A stretch of 64,000 bases of DNA from CAYGTO01 sp964352815 (GTDB lineage: Bacteria > Pseudomonadota > Alphaproteobacteria > Rickettsiales > UBA3002), in assembly GCA_964352815.1 (NCBI GenBank), contig CAYGTO010000003.1:62001-126000 (forward strand). Reading direction: 5' to 3'. The notes below the pieces were generated by a model. That model worked only from the letters and a program-made list of their open reading frames with translations, did no database searches and had not been told where the DNA came from. This document shows, one piece after another, positions 22,570-31,852 of this stretch (positions within the stretch are counted from its first letter, which is position 1; every line of letters begins with the position of its first letter). Both the position numbers and the translations under genes were made by a program.

Positions 22570-24135
22570 TTACTCTGTGCCTTTTTCATGTTCAGCCGTG
22601 ACAAATTCTGGGTCGCCTTTACGTGGGAACATTTCGCGCGCAAGGCGGCTTTTGAACTGGCCATAGAACAGGTAAATCACAGCGCCAAGCAGGAAGAAAT
22701 ATTTGAGTTTCTCAAAAATTTCACCGCCGCCCGCTGAAGACAGCATGCCGTAAATCAAATAACCGCAGGTTATCAGCCCAAGGATCGGCAAGATCGGGAT
22801 GATCACATGGGTGCTCCCCATATTAAACTCTGGCGCGAAGGGTACGCGGAACGGACGCTCAAGCTTTGGCTCTTTGTAACGCAGGTAAATCACGCTGATG
22901 CAGATGATGGTGAAGGCCGAGAGCGTGCCGAGCGAGACGAGATCCCCCAGCACTTGAATCGGCGTAGACGCTGCGGCGATCGCCACAATGGTCCCAACCA
23001 TCAACGTGTTATAGACCGGCGTATGAGTTTTCTTATTCACATCGCACAGGAAGCGAGGGAGCAAACCATCGCGCGAGATCGTATAGAAAATCCGCGTTTG
23101 GCCATAGACCAAGACGAGCATCACCGAGCTAATCCCCATGATCGCACCAAGCTTGATCAAGAAAGAGAACCAACCAATGCCGATTTTATCGACCGCGACC
23201 GCGACCGGCTCAGCAACATTGAGCTCCGAATAATGCACGACGCCCGTCAGCACGCCCGACATGAGAATGTAGAGCACGGTACAAACAACAAGGGAGCCGA
23301 TGATGCCGAACGGCATGTCTTTTTGCGGATTTTTCGCTTCGGCTGCCGCGGTCGATACCGCTTCAAACCCAATATAGGCGAAGAAGATGATACTCGCGGC
23401 ACGCAACACGCCGCTATAGCCGAATTCGCCGGGCACACCCGTGCCTTCAGGGATGAGCGGGCTCCAATTCGCTGTATCGACATAAAAGCCAGCCACGATA
23501 ATGAAGGCAACAATCACCGAGACTTTGACGGCGACAATGATGTTATTGATACGGGTCGATTCGCTGATTCCGATGCAGAGCAGCGTAGTGACCATGAAGA
23601 TTCCGAACGCCGCTGGCGCGTTAAAGATGGCTTCAGCCTGCGTGCCGTCAGCGAGTGTAACCAGCGTCCCTGGGGGCTGCGTGTATATGGCGGGGATAAT
23701 CAGCCCGAAATCGCCTAAGAAACTGACGATATAGCCAGACCAACCGACCGCGACCGTCGCGGATGCCAGCCCATATTCGAGGACGAGAAGCCAGCCCATC
23801 GTCCAAGCCAGCACTTCACCCAGCGTCGCATAGGCATAGGTGTAGGCGCTTCCCGAAACGGGGAGCACCGAAGCGAGTTCAGCATAGCACAGGCCAGCAA
23901 AGGCACAGGCCATACCCGCGAGAATGAAGGATAGCATGATCGCCGGACCGGCGTGATTTGCCGCCGCCGTTCCAGTCAACACGAAGATTCCTGTTCCGAT
24001 GATACAGCCAATGCCGAGACTTAACAGATTCCATTTCCCCAAGGTTCGCTTGAGGCTTGAGGTCATGCCCTCTTGTTGAATGCGGGCAACAGATTTCTTG
24101 ATAAAATAACGGCTTAGTTTCATCGGCTCACTCAT
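22570..24135 (-). CDS. APC-superfamily amino acid permease, cationic amino acid transporter type
   Basis: A polytopic membrane protein of about 521 residues with the N-terminal signature LSLGIGCIIGTGIFVLTG and the helix-6 region SIIFFAYIGFEAVSTAAAEAKNP typical of the CAT/YfnA branch of the APC superfamily, which transports amino acids. Twelve or more hydrophobic segments are seen. The frame is open to 24234, but the ATG codons at 24135 or 24123 (MKLSRYFIKK) agree better with the family and leave a 97-bp divergent promoter space before the alanine symporter. Probably co-transcribed with the GST gene. Confidence 0.88.
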   Translation of the reverse strand: MSEPMKLSRYFIKKSVARIQQEGMTSSLKRTLGKWNLLSLGIGCIIGTGIFVLTGTAAANHAGPAIMLSFILAGMACAFAGLCYAELASVLPVSGSAYTYAYATLGEVLAWTMGWLLVLEYGLASATVAVGWSGYIVSFLGDFGLIIPAIYTQPPGTLVTLADGTQAEAIFNAPAAFGIFMVTTLLCIGISESTRINNIIVAVKVSVIVAFIIVAGFYVDTANWSPLIPEGTGVPGEFGYSGVLRAASIIFFAYIGFEAVSTAAAEAKNPQKDMPFGIIGSLVVCTVLYILMSGVLTGVVHYSELNVAEPVAVAVDKIGIGWFSFLIKLGAIMGISSVMLVLVYGQTRIFYTISRDGLLPRFLCDVNKKTHTPVYNTLMVGTIVAIAAASTPIQVLGDLVSLGTLSAFTIICISVIYLRYKEPKLERPFRVPFAPEFNMGSTHVIIPILPILGLITCGYLIYGMLSSAGGGEIFEKLKYFFLLGAVIYLFYGQFKSRLAREMFPRKGDPEFVTAEHEKGTE

Positions 24136-24232
24136 TGATTGAAAGAATCCGGTATAGCAGCCGCCTATAAAATAGCAAGTTTCTTGGAGAGTTAGATGAC
24201 AAAGCCACGATAATCCCGTATAACTAAGCCTC

Positions 24233-25669
24233 ATGAGTAATGTTACCGCCAGTGAAGGTTCGCTCCTCGCAGAAGCGCGAGTGCTCTTCGGCGATTTCGT
24301 CAGCTTCCTTGATAGTGTGCTGTTTTATCCGATCCCCTTTCCTGGTACGTCGGAGGGGTTTCCCTTCCTTGTTTTATGGCTCGTGATCGGGGGGATTTTT
24401 TTTACGTTTCGCTTTGGCTTTCAAAATTTTCGGCTGATTCCCCATGGATTCGCCGTGGTGACCGGGAAATATGATAAGGAAGACGAACCAGGCGAAATCA
24501 CGCATTTCCAGGCACTTGCTTCGGCGATTTCCGGCACGACCGGGCTAGGTAATATTTCAGGCGTTGCAGTGGCGCTAGCCATGGGCGGCCCTGGGGCCAT
24601 TGTGTGGATGATCCTGGCGGCGCTGTTCGGCACAGCGGCCAAGCTTGCCGAAGTAACGGTCGGCCATAAATATCGCAAGATTGACCCGGAGACGGGCAAA
24701 GTCTCAGGCGGCGGGTTTCATTATCTTGAAGAAGCGATGACCCAGCGCGGCATGCCGTGGCTTGGCAAAGCACTCGCGATTATGTTTTCGATTTGCTGTA
24801 TTGGCGGCGCAGTGGCCGGCGGAAACATGCTGCAATCGAATCAGGCGGTGGCGATCGCTGTCGATAGCTATCCGTTCTTGCAAGGCACAGAGATTATTCT
24901 CTCGCTCGGGCTAGCGATGTTTGTGTTTATCATTTTAGTGGGCGGAATTAAGCGAATCGCGCGTACTGCAGAGCGAATTGTTCCCGCTATGGCAGCAATC
25001 TATGTGATCGCCGCGATTACGGTGCTGGTGAGCAATGCCCATCTCGTACCCGATGCGATGATGCTAATTCTTAACTCGGCCTTTGGCGTTGACGCTGCGG
25101 CAGGTGGTTTGGTCGGGGCAATGATCGCCGGATTCCGCCGAGCTTTCTTCTCGAATGAAGCCGGCGTGGGCTCAGCACCGATTGCCCATGCGGCGGTCAA
25201 AACCTCGGAGCCGGTGCGCGAAGGCTGCGTCGCCTTGCTCGAGCCGCTGATTGATACGGTGCTGGTGTGCACCATGACCGGCCTGGTGCTCGTGGTAACC
25301 GGTGTCTACAACCAGCCAGAGCTTGGCGAAGGGGTGACGCTCACCGCGGCCGGATTCGCCACCGTGATTGATTGGTTCCCGCAAGTGTTGGCGCTCTGCG
25401 TGCTCATGTTCGCCTTTTCGACGATGATCACCTGGAGCTATTATGGCGAGCGGGCGTGGAACTATCTGTTCGGCCCCAAATCCGTCGTAATCTTCTATAT
25501 CTTCTTCTGCTCGCTCACCTTCTTTGGCGGGTTGGTCAATCTTAAGGTCGTGGTCGACTTTGGTGATCTGCTTCTGCTCTCCATGGCCATTCCCAACCTG
25601 ATCGGGCTGTATGTGATGCAGCGTGAAGTGTCAGACGATATTAAAGCCTATCGCGAGAAATATCTCTAA
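24233..25669 (+). CDS. AGCS-family sodium:alanine/glycine symporter
   Basis: This 478-residue inner-membrane carrier imports alanine or glycine with Na+. It shows the family blocks FQALASAISGTTGLGNISGV-type sequence after the first helices, GPGAIVWMI, and FFSNEAGVGSAPIAHA. Around ten membrane helices are visible. ATG 24233 is well placed. It is divergent from the amino acid permease, so an amino-acid-responsive shared control region (24136-24232) is possible. Repeat element F starts four bases after the stop codon. Confidence 0.93.
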   Translation: MSNVTASEGSLLAEARVLFGDFVSFLDSVLFYPIPFPGTSEGFPFLVLWLVIGGIFFTFRFGFQNFRLIPHGFAVVTGKYDKEDEPGEITHFQALASAISGTTGLGNISGVAVALAMGGPGAIVWMILAALFGTAAKLAEVTVGHKYRKIDPETGKVSGGGFHYLEEAMTQRGMPWLGKALAIMFSICCIGGAVAGGNMLQSNQAVAIAVDSYPFLQGTEIILSLGLAMFVFIILVGGIKRIARTAERIVPAMAAIYVIAAITVLVSNAHLVPDAMMLILNSAFGVDAAAGGLVGAMIAGFRRAFFSNEAGVGSAPIAHAAVKTSEPVREGCVALLEPLIDTVLVCTMTGLVLVVTGVYNQPELGEGVTLTAAGFATVIDWFPQVLALCVLMFAFSTMITWSYYGERAWNYLFGPKSVVIFYIFFCSLTFFGGLVNLKVVVDFGDLLLLSMAIPNLIGLYVMQREVSDDIKAYREKYL

Positions 25670-25673
25670 ACAA

Positions 25674-25830
25674 TGTCATCCTCGGGGCTTTTGTCAGAAA
25701 GACAAAAGATTCCGGGGATCCAGGATTAAAACGTCAGAAGACGTTTTAATTTCCAAGAATGTCTTCTGACATTCTTGGAGTGGATTGCCTGTACGCGCTC
25801 GCTTTCTGCTCGCTTGACGTGGCAATGACA
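25674..25830. repeat. TGTCAT...ATGACA modular element, long form, copy F
   Basis: A 157-bp element that exactly fills the space between two convergent stop codons. Hairpins: 25688-25708 (loop AGAAA), 25725-25750 (loop AGAA, 11-bp stem) and 25753-25778 (loop TTCT, 11-bp stem), all closed by GTC/GAC with different stems. As the only sequence between the genes it could serve as a bidirectional terminator. Confidence 0.9.
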
Positions 25831-25831
25831 A

Positions 25832-26011
25832 TTACGCTTGCTTGCTCAGCACGTAATTCAGCTTCTGAATTGCAAGCTGCCTGAGTCGCTCTTCCCCTGC
25901 GTTCGGGTCGCCAACGATCGAGACCTCTGTCAGCGTCTCAGAATCCATGGCAGACACTTTGACATAAGCGCCTTGCGAGATGAATTCGATAATGATCTCA
26001 CGCTCACTCAT
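25832..26011 (-). CDS. DUF6898-type small protein
   Basis: A 59-residue protein (MSEREIIIEFISQGAYVKVS onward, then AMDSETLTEVSIVGDPNAG) that matches what I recall of the small alphaproteobacterial family DUF6898: beta strands with the V-K-V-S-A-x-D and E-V-S-I-V-G-D-P blocks. Its function is not known. It starts at 26011 and overlaps the 3' end of the CNNM-type gene by eight bases, indicating translational coupling at the end of the aroK-aroB-CNNM transcript. Confidence 0.75.
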   Translation of the reverse strand: MSEREIIIEFISQGAYVKVSAMDSETLTEVSIVGDPNAGEERLRQLAIQKLNYVLSKQA

Positions 26012-27293
26012 CGCCCTCATTATCCTTTGTGAGCTTCTCAATTTGCAGCTTGGTGATCTGATTCCCTTCACGCTCTATCACCTCAAAGCGCATATTATAA
26101 AATTCAAAGATGGCCCCTTCTTCAGGAATCACGCGAGATTCGTGTAGCACCAGCCCTGCCACGGTTGAAGCATCATTATCAGGAAGCTCCCAATCAAGAT
26201 GACGGTTTAGATCACGGATGGTAACCGTCCCGCCAACACGGTACGCGTTTTTACCAAATGGCATGATGTCATCGATGGTGATGATGTCATGCTCATCGTC
26301 AATCTCACCAACGATTTCCTCGATAATGTCTTCCAGCGTGACAATGCCCTGCCAATCACCATATTCATCAACAACAAAAGCGAAATGTTTGCGCTTCGAA
26401 CGGAAAGCAAAGAGCTGCTGCGCCAAGGTGATCGTATCAGGCACAAACCAGGGACGCGAAGCACGGCGGCGTATCATTTCACGTGTGATACCCACGCTTT
26501 GATTTTTTACCAAAGGCAGCATATCTTTTACATGGAGTACGCCGATGATGTTGTCATGACTGTTCTTATAGAGCGGCAAACGGCTATGTTGCGAGTTAAT
26601 GATCTGCTGAATAATATCTTCTGGATCATCAGAAATATTGATCGCATTTACCTGTTTACGGTGAATCATCACCTCTTCAATATCGCGATCATCGAGGTCG
26701 AGAATACTACCTAGCATATCGCGATTTGCCTTCTCTACCCCGCCCTCTTCATGATGCATTTCGATCGTACCCTTGATCACCTCATGCGATGAGCTGAGAT
26801 TGTCATCTCCCATTGAAATGCCGAAGAAATTGAGAATCGCCGCAATAAAATATTGAATCAAGTTCGTGATGGGTGCGAAAACCCGCATGATGATTTGGAT
26901 TGGGCGCGCGACAATCAACGCCATTTTCTCAGCATTATTAATGGCAATGGTTTTAGGTAAAATCTCAGCAAAGATCAAAACGACTAGGGTCATAATGATG
27001 GTCGCATAGAGCGGGCCCCATTCGACACCCCATACCGAGATGGCAACAGTAGTCGCGAGCGATGCCGCGGCAATATTTACCAAATTATTGCCGAGTAGAA
27101 TGCCGCCAATCAGCGACTCTTTACGCTCGCGTAGCTTCTCAACTAGCATCGCCAATTGGTTGCCTTCTTTGGCTAATTTATAGATGCGTGCGCGGGAAAT
27201 AGCGGTCAGCGCAGTTTCTGAGCCAGAGAAGAATGCAGAGCAACAAATGAGTGCCGCAATGATTCCGATTTCTACCCAAGGCATTGCTTCCAT
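26004..27293 (-). CDS. CNNM/CorC-type membrane protein (DUF21, CBS pair, CorC_HlyC)
   Basis: A 429-residue protein with three parts: an N-terminal DUF21/CNNM membrane domain (residues about 5-190, with SAFFSGSETALTAISRAR near the start), a CBS pair (about 205-335, including DEYGDWQGIVTLEDIIEEIVG) and a C-terminal CorC_HlyC FAD-like domain. Members are linked to Mg2+/Co2+ efflux or export; the older name haemolysin is misleading. The ATG overlaps the aroB stop codon (TAATG), indicating coupling in the aroK-aroB operon. This order is familiar in alphaproteobacteria. Confidence 0.93.
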   Translation of the reverse strand: MEAMPWVEIGIIAALICCSAFFSGSETALTAISRARIYKLAKEGNQLAMLVEKLRERKESLIGGILLGNNLVNIAAASLATTVAISVWGVEWGPLYATIIMTLVVLIFAEILPKTIAINNAEKMALIVARPIQIIMRVFAPITNLIQYFIAAILNFFGISMGDDNLSSSHEVIKGTIEMHHEEGGVEKANRDMLGSILDLDDRDIEEVMIHRKQVNAINISDDPEDIIQQIINSQHSRLPLYKNSHDNIIGVLHVKDMLPLVKNQSVGITREMIRRRASRPWFVPDTITLAQQLFAFRSKRKHFAFVVDEYGDWQGIVTLEDIIEEIVGEIDDEHDIITIDDIMPFGKNAYRVGGTVTIRDLNRHLDWELPDNDASTVAGLVLHESRVIPEEGAIFEFYNMRFEVIEREGNQITKLQIEKLTKDNEGDE

Positions 27294-28381
27294 TAGCTGA
27301 GCGCCTCCTGCCATACGTTGCGCACGGCGGCTTCATCCGCGTCATTGATGATTGTCGCCTCGCCAATGGCATGCATCGAAATCAGAGTGATTTTCCCGTC
27401 TTGCGCTTTCTTATCGTGGCGCATATGCCCCATGAGCGCATCGATGGGCCATGATGTGTCTAATGCCTTGGGAGAATGTGTAAGCCCTAATGATGCAAGA
27501 TGTTGCTGAATACGGTCTGCATCTGCCTGAGGCAGCGCGCCTTGTGTGACGGCAAATCGCGCGGCAAGCACCATGCCGATCGCCACTGCTTCACCATGCA
27601 GCAATGATCCATCATAGCCCGCTTCCGCTTCGAGCGCATGGCCAAAGGTATGCCCCAAATTCAGTAGCGTCCGCTTGCCTGCTTCTCTCTCATCTTCGGC
27701 GACAATCTGCGCTTTCATCGCGCAGCAATGGGCGATGGCATAGGTCAGCGCTTTGCTATCGCGCGCGAGCACTTTATCGCCATTTGTTTCTAACCATCTG
27801 AAAAACTCCGCATCGCCTAAGAGGCCATATTTCATCATTTCGGCATAACCCGCCTTCATCTCGCGCTCAGGAAGCGTTTCTAGCGTATTTGTATCGATCA
27901 GCACGGCTTGCGGCTGATAAAACGCGCCAATCGTGTTCTTACCATAGGCACTGTTGATCCCCGTTTTGCCGCCAACGGAACTATCGATCTGCGCGAGCAG
28001 CGTTGTCGGAATTTGAATGAAGGGAAGACCGCGCAGAAGTACGCTCGCCGCAAAGCCGGTGAGATCGCCAATCACCCCGCCGCCGAGAGCAATAAGCGTG
28101 GTTTTACGGTCGGGCTGATGTTCAAACATACGATTTAAAAGCAACTCAAACGAGGCAAAGGATTTACTCCCCTCGCCCGAAGGAACCTCGATAATAGGCG
28201 CATCAACCGACGCCGCCTTCAATGTTTCTTGCAGCGGCCTCGCATAGATGCCTACAAGCGACTCATCCGCCACGATAATCGCGCGCTTCGTCGGCAGCGT
28301 TTCTGCAATTCTCTCCATTGCGCCTGCGCCAAGGAGAATGTCATAACTGCGATCGCCTAAATGAATGGGAATGGTTTTCAT
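27293..28381 (-). CDS. aroB: 3-dehydroquinate synthase
   Basis: The 362-residue enzyme uses NAD+ and a divalent metal to turn DAHP into 3-dehydroquinate, the second step of the shikimate pathway. Family blocks include PSGEGSKSF, ALGGGVIGDLTGFAAS, RGLPFIQIPTTLLAQIDSSV followed by GGKTGIN, and NLGHTFGHALE with metal-binding His residues. ATG 28381 shares one base with the aroK stop (TGATG); an in-frame GTG at 28384 is an alternative. It is coupled upstream to aroK and downstream to the CNNM gene. Confidence 0.96.
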   Translation of the reverse strand: MKTIPIHLGDRSYDILLGAGAMERIAETLPTKRAIIVADESLVGIYARPLQETLKAASVDAPIIEVPSGEGSKSFASFELLLNRMFEHQPDRKTTLIALGGGVIGDLTGFAASVLLRGLPFIQIPTTLLAQIDSSVGGKTGINSAYGKNTIGAFYQPQAVLIDTNTLETLPEREMKAGYAEMMKYGLLGDAEFFRWLETNGDKVLARDSKALTYAIAHCCAMKAQIVAEDEREAGKRTLLNLGHTFGHALEAEAGYDGSLLHGEAVAIGMVLAARFAVTQGALPQADADRIQQHLASLGLTHSPKALDTSWPIDALMGHMRHDKKAQDGKITLISMHAIGEATIINDADEAAVRNVWQEALS

Positions 28382-28941
28382 CACTTCACAAACGCCGCCA
28401 CCTTGTCGGTCAGCTCTTCCACCACCTTATGATGATTGCCAAGGCCGCTATCGATACTAAGATCCGCTTCCGCATAAATGGGCGAACGGTCGTTCAGTAG
28501 CTTTTTTAGAATCTCTCGCTTATCACCAGTTTCGAGCAATGGCCGATGAGTTCGGCGTGACACGCGGTCGGTGAGCGTATCCAAATCAGCGCTCAGCCAC
28601 ACCGAAACAGCATGACGTTTAATCAAGCTGCGCACACCAGGCTGAATCCACGCGCCGCCGCCCGTCGCAATGACCGTACGTTCCGTTTCGAGTAAACGCT
28701 TAATCACACGGTGTTCTAAATCGCGGAAAATCGTTTCGCCATAAATCTCAAAAATATCGGCGATACTGCAGCCCGCCGCTTCGACGATCTCATCGTCGGA
28801 ATCCACGAAATCCCATCCAAGTGTTTCTGCAAACCGCCGGCCAATGGTCGATTTTCCTGCTCCCATCAACCCCACCAGCACGATCGGCTTCGCATACCCA
28901 CCAAGCGGGTTCAAAGGCGCAACATTATCTGCTTTGGTCAT
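28381..28941 (-). CDS. aroK: shikimate kinase
   Basis: A 186-residue P-loop kinase that phosphorylates shikimate. Walker A is GLMGAGKST; the shikimate-binding DSDDEI, the GETIFRDLE helix, the ATGGGAW loop and the lid RTHRPLL are all present. ATG 28941 is preferred to the in-frame GTG at 28947. First gene of the aroK-aroB-CNNM-DUF6898 operon, divergent from the periplasmic orphan at 29044. Confidence 0.96.
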   Translation of the reverse strand: MTKADNVAPLNPLGGYAKPIVLVGLMGAGKSTIGRRFAETLGWDFVDSDDEIVEAAGCSIADIFEIYGETIFRDLEHRVIKRLLETERTVIATGGGAWIQPGVRSLIKRHAVSVWLSADLDTLTDRVSRRTHRPLLETGDKREILKKLLNDRSPIYAEADLSIDSGLGNHHKVVEELTDKVAAFVK

Positions 28942-29043
28942 GATCACTCGAATTTACAACAAAAGAGGTGCGCAAAGGCCCCTAACCTCTTGTCTCATTT
29001 GTGGTTATGTTATAAGCCGTTGAATAACATTATCATAGAAAGA

Positions 29044-30921
29044 ATGACGAACTATCGCCACCTATTTTTTTCCACCATCCTCGCCTCTAGCGTTAGCGCT
29101 TTTGGGTTTGCGGGCTATGTGGCCGCGCAAGACGCGGAGCAGCCGCCTGCTTCGCTCGGGATTGATGCCCCCTATCAGGGCAAGCAGGACGCGGTGTCGT
29201 TTATTCCGCCGCTCGATGCCATTGCGATTGAAGAGACTAGCGCGCTTACGTATGAGTCTGAAGGCTTAGAAACACCGCAAAGCCAGGGGTTTTCTAACGA
29301 TATTTGGCGCGAGAGTAGCCAAGAATCCTTAGTTAACCTGCTACAAAAGCTACCGCAAGGCATTGATAACGCATCGATGCGCCAGCTATTAACCTTGCTG
29401 CTTTCATTCCGCACGCAAGGGCCGGAAAAAGAGAGTGATGACGAGAATTGGCTGACGCTGCGTGCACGCACATTGGCCCATATAGGGGAAATCGATAAGG
29501 CCCTCACACTCCTCACGCTTCTGCCTAAGGAACAGCGCAGTGCCGAGCATCGTATCATGCAGATGGGCTATGCGCTGCAAACGGGTAATTCTAAAAAAGC
29601 ATGCGATCAGGTGCGCGCGACACCTGACATCGCTGCGTCGGTGGGAGGCAGTGCTGCATTTTTGCCAAGCGTGTGCCATGCGATTGATGGAAACCAAGCC
29701 AAAGCGTCGCTGCAAACAAGTTTGCTTAGCGAGTCCAACCTTCTGGCGCCATGGATGGAACGCTGGCTGAAGGCCTATCATATTACCAGTCCGAAAGCGG
29801 CGAACAACGCCGCCGCGTTTTATTTCTCTGACGATAACGATGATGCGCTGAGCGAATCAAGCGATGCATATGACGCGATTCAGTATGGATTGCTGCGTTA
29901 CCTGCTGCCTGGCGTATGGCCGAAAGAATACCGTTCACTCGTCGGCATTGAAGAATTGCCGCTAGCTCTGCAGCGCGCCGTGCTAGAAGACCCGAAACTG
30001 TCCGACCTGCTTGATAAAAAAGACGCGCTGCGTCTTGCAGAATCTCTCTTCACAGTCGGTGCTTTGCCGAAAGAGCTGCTGTTTGAACGATACGCCACCT
30101 ACCATGGCGGCGGCTTCACCCAGCATGCTGATCTCTCCTCAACCACCGCATTCCGCGGGGCAGATGGCCATGCGGCGCTCTATGGTCAGCTCATCGCCAC
30201 GACGCAGCTTACCAAACAATCCGCTATCTTGCGCAAATTCTTCGAAGTCGCACATAAAGAAACGCGCATTCCGTTGATGCAATCTTTGTTCGGTGATGTG
30301 ATCGAGCAAATGTCTGAGAAAATAAAGCCTGACACGCCCTATCTTGAGATTGCACCGATCGCGTTGATTCATGCGCTGTCGAACACAGACCCGGTGCAGG
30401 CAACGCGCTGGGCGAATCATTTGGAGCAGCATCGTTCCTCGCATGCATTGCTTCCGCTAGGGAAAGCGATGATCGGCTTCCTCAAGGCACGTATTTCGGG
30501 TGATGCCGAGACGAGCCGTTACGAAGCAATCACGCTAACTCTGCCAGCGCCCAACATTATTGCGGATCGCGATGAGCGTCAGTTGATGGCACAGCTTTAT
30601 ACGCTGCTCAGCGCGTCTGGCCTTGCGGTCGACGATGCGCTGATGGCAGGTGAAACGGTCGCATCCGATGCCGGCACCATGCTGCATCCACTTATGCTGC
30701 CCTTGCGCCGCGCCATCGAAGAACAACGCAAAGGCCCGGTGATCCTCTATATGATAAGCATTCTACAAGAGACACCTCTCGCATCCATGCACCCGAAAAT
30801 GGCTGCAGATCTCGTGAATGCGATGCATGCCATTGGGTATGATAGCTGGGCAGATAGTATGCTGATGCAAGCGTTGGCGGCGGATTTAATGGCGCTGTAT
30901 GCGGCACCCTCTGATGGGTAA
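29044..30921 (+). CDS. exported hypothetical helical-repeat protein
   Basis: A 625-residue protein starting MTNYRHLFFSTILASSVSAF and continuing to a plausible signal-peptidase I site VAAQ-DA near residue 30, so it is probably periplasmic. The remainder consists of helical pairs reminiscent of TPR or Sel1-like solenoids (for example TLAHIGEIDKALTLLTLLPK), but no canonical repeat can be aligned by eye. No catalytic motif is seen. The open frame starts at 28990, but ATG 29044 leads directly into the signal peptide. Its stop lies five bases before xerD, so the two genes are probably co-transcribed. I do not know its function. Confidence 0.75.
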   Translation: MTNYRHLFFSTILASSVSAFGFAGYVAAQDAEQPPASLGIDAPYQGKQDAVSFIPPLDAIAIEETSALTYESEGLETPQSQGFSNDIWRESSQESLVNLLQKLPQGIDNASMRQLLTLLLSFRTQGPEKESDDENWLTLRARTLAHIGEIDKALTLLTLLPKEQRSAEHRIMQMGYALQTGNSKKACDQVRATPDIAASVGGSAAFLPSVCHAIDGNQAKASLQTSLLSESNLLAPWMERWLKAYHITSPKAANNAAAFYFSDDNDDALSESSDAYDAIQYGLLRYLLPGVWPKEYRSLVGIEELPLALQRAVLEDPKLSDLLDKKDALRLAESLFTVGALPKELLFERYATYHGGGFTQHADLSSTTAFRGADGHAALYGQLIATTQLTKQSAILRKFFEVAHKETRIPLMQSLFGDVIEQMSEKIKPDTPYLEIAPIALIHALSNTDPVQATRWANHLEQHRSSHALLPLGKAMIGFLKARISGDAETSRYEAITLTLPAPNIIADRDERQLMAQLYTLLSASGLAVDDALMAGETVASDAGTMLHPLMLPLRRAIEEQRKGPVILYMISILQETPLASMHPKMAADLVNAMHAIGYDSWADSMLMQALAADLMALYAAPSDG

Positions 30922-30926
30922 GCCTG

Positions 30927-31844
30927 ATGGCAGCGCTCCCTTACCGCGACCTGTTCGTTGATATGTTGCTTGCTGAGCGCGGCGCTTCGAAACATACCGT
31001 CGAAGCGTATGATCGGGATTTGCGCGATTTTATGGAATCACTCCCTAAGGATGTTAAAGTCGAGTCACTTAGCAACCACGCGATTGACCGCTTCATGACA
31101 GAACTTGGCAGCCGCGGACTCGCCGCCTCGACCTTGTCGCGCAAGCTTTCTGCGATTCGACATTATTTCAAATTTCTCTACTCTGAAGGCATTCGCCACG
31201 ATAACCCCGCGCTTCACACGGCACGGCCGAAAAGAGCAAAGCCACTGCCGCATTGTTTGAGTGCGGATGAGGTGCAGCATTTGCTGGATACTGCGCAGCA
31301 TGATGAGAGCGCTGAAGGTATCCGCCTGTATACCATGTTAGAAGTGCTCTATGCCTCTGGCATGCGGGTGAGTGAGCTGGTCACTTTACCAATCAAGACA
31401 TTGCGTTCGCTGGATAGCAAAAATATTATGATGCTTTCTGTTACCGGAAAGGGGAAGAAAGAACGGCTCGTACCACTGCATTCTACTGCGTGCGAAGCGC
31501 TGCAGCATTATCTGCCCATGCGTGCAGCATTTTTTCCTAAAGGAGAAGAAGATAGCCTCTATCTTTTCCCATCATACGGCAGCAAAGGGCATGTCACGCG
31601 TCAACGATTTGGCCAACTCATCAAGGCGCTTGCAATAAAGGCCGGGATGGACCCAACCACATTGTCCCCCCATGTGATTCGCCATTCCTTCGCAACGCAT
31701 TTGCTTCAGAACGGTGCAGATTTACGGGTGATACAGGAGCTTCTCGGACATAGTGACATTAGCACAACCCAGATTTACACGCATGTGATGCAGGAAGATT
31801 TAAAGAAGCTCGTCGAAGCTTATCACCCACTCGCGCAAGAGTAA
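30927..31844 (+). CDS. xerD: site-specific tyrosine recombinase XerD
   Basis: The 305-residue recombinase resolves chromosome dimers at dif with XerC during division. All six catalytic residues are visible: R147 (ASGMRVSEL), K175 (GKGKKER), H249 and R252 (HVIRHSFAT), H275 (LLGHSDI) and Y284 (TQIYTHV). The N-terminal SAM-like core-binding domain spans residues 1-100. XerD rather than XerC is chosen because of the neighbouring aroK/aroB context, which is an inference. It ends base-to-base against the convergent nrdJ-like gene. Confidence 0.9.
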   Translation: MAALPYRDLFVDMLLAERGASKHTVEAYDRDLRDFMESLPKDVKVESLSNHAIDRFMTELGSRGLAASTLSRKLSAIRHYFKFLYSEGIRHDNPALHTARPKRAKPLPHCLSADEVQHLLDTAQHDESAEGIRLYTMLEVLYASGMRVSELVTLPIKTLRSLDSKNIMMLSVTGKGKKERLVPLHSTACEALQHYLPMRAAFFPKGEEDSLYLFPSYGSKGHVTRQRFGQLIKALAIKAGMDPTTLSPHVIRHSFATHLLQNGADLRVIQELLGHSDISTTQIYTHVMQEDLKKLVEAYHPLAQE

Positions 31845-31852
31845 TTACTCTT
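31837..31852. other. 16-bp perfect palindrome spanning two convergent stop codons
   Basis: AAGAGTAATTACTCTT is a perfect palindrome. The xerD stop TAA ends at 31844 and the opposing nrdJ-like stop begins at 31845, so there is no intergenic base between them and the palindrome encodes Glu-stop at the end of both proteins. Confidence 0.7.

Noticed and set aside
22807..23718. 303-codon frame opposite the amino acid permease
   Set aside because: Shadow of a polytopic membrane gene; His/Arg/Asp-rich translation with no domain.
30927..31844. An integrase of a mobile element
   Set aside because: Length, N-terminal domain and conserved aroK/aroB context fit chromosomal XerD, and no attachment site or cargo is seen.
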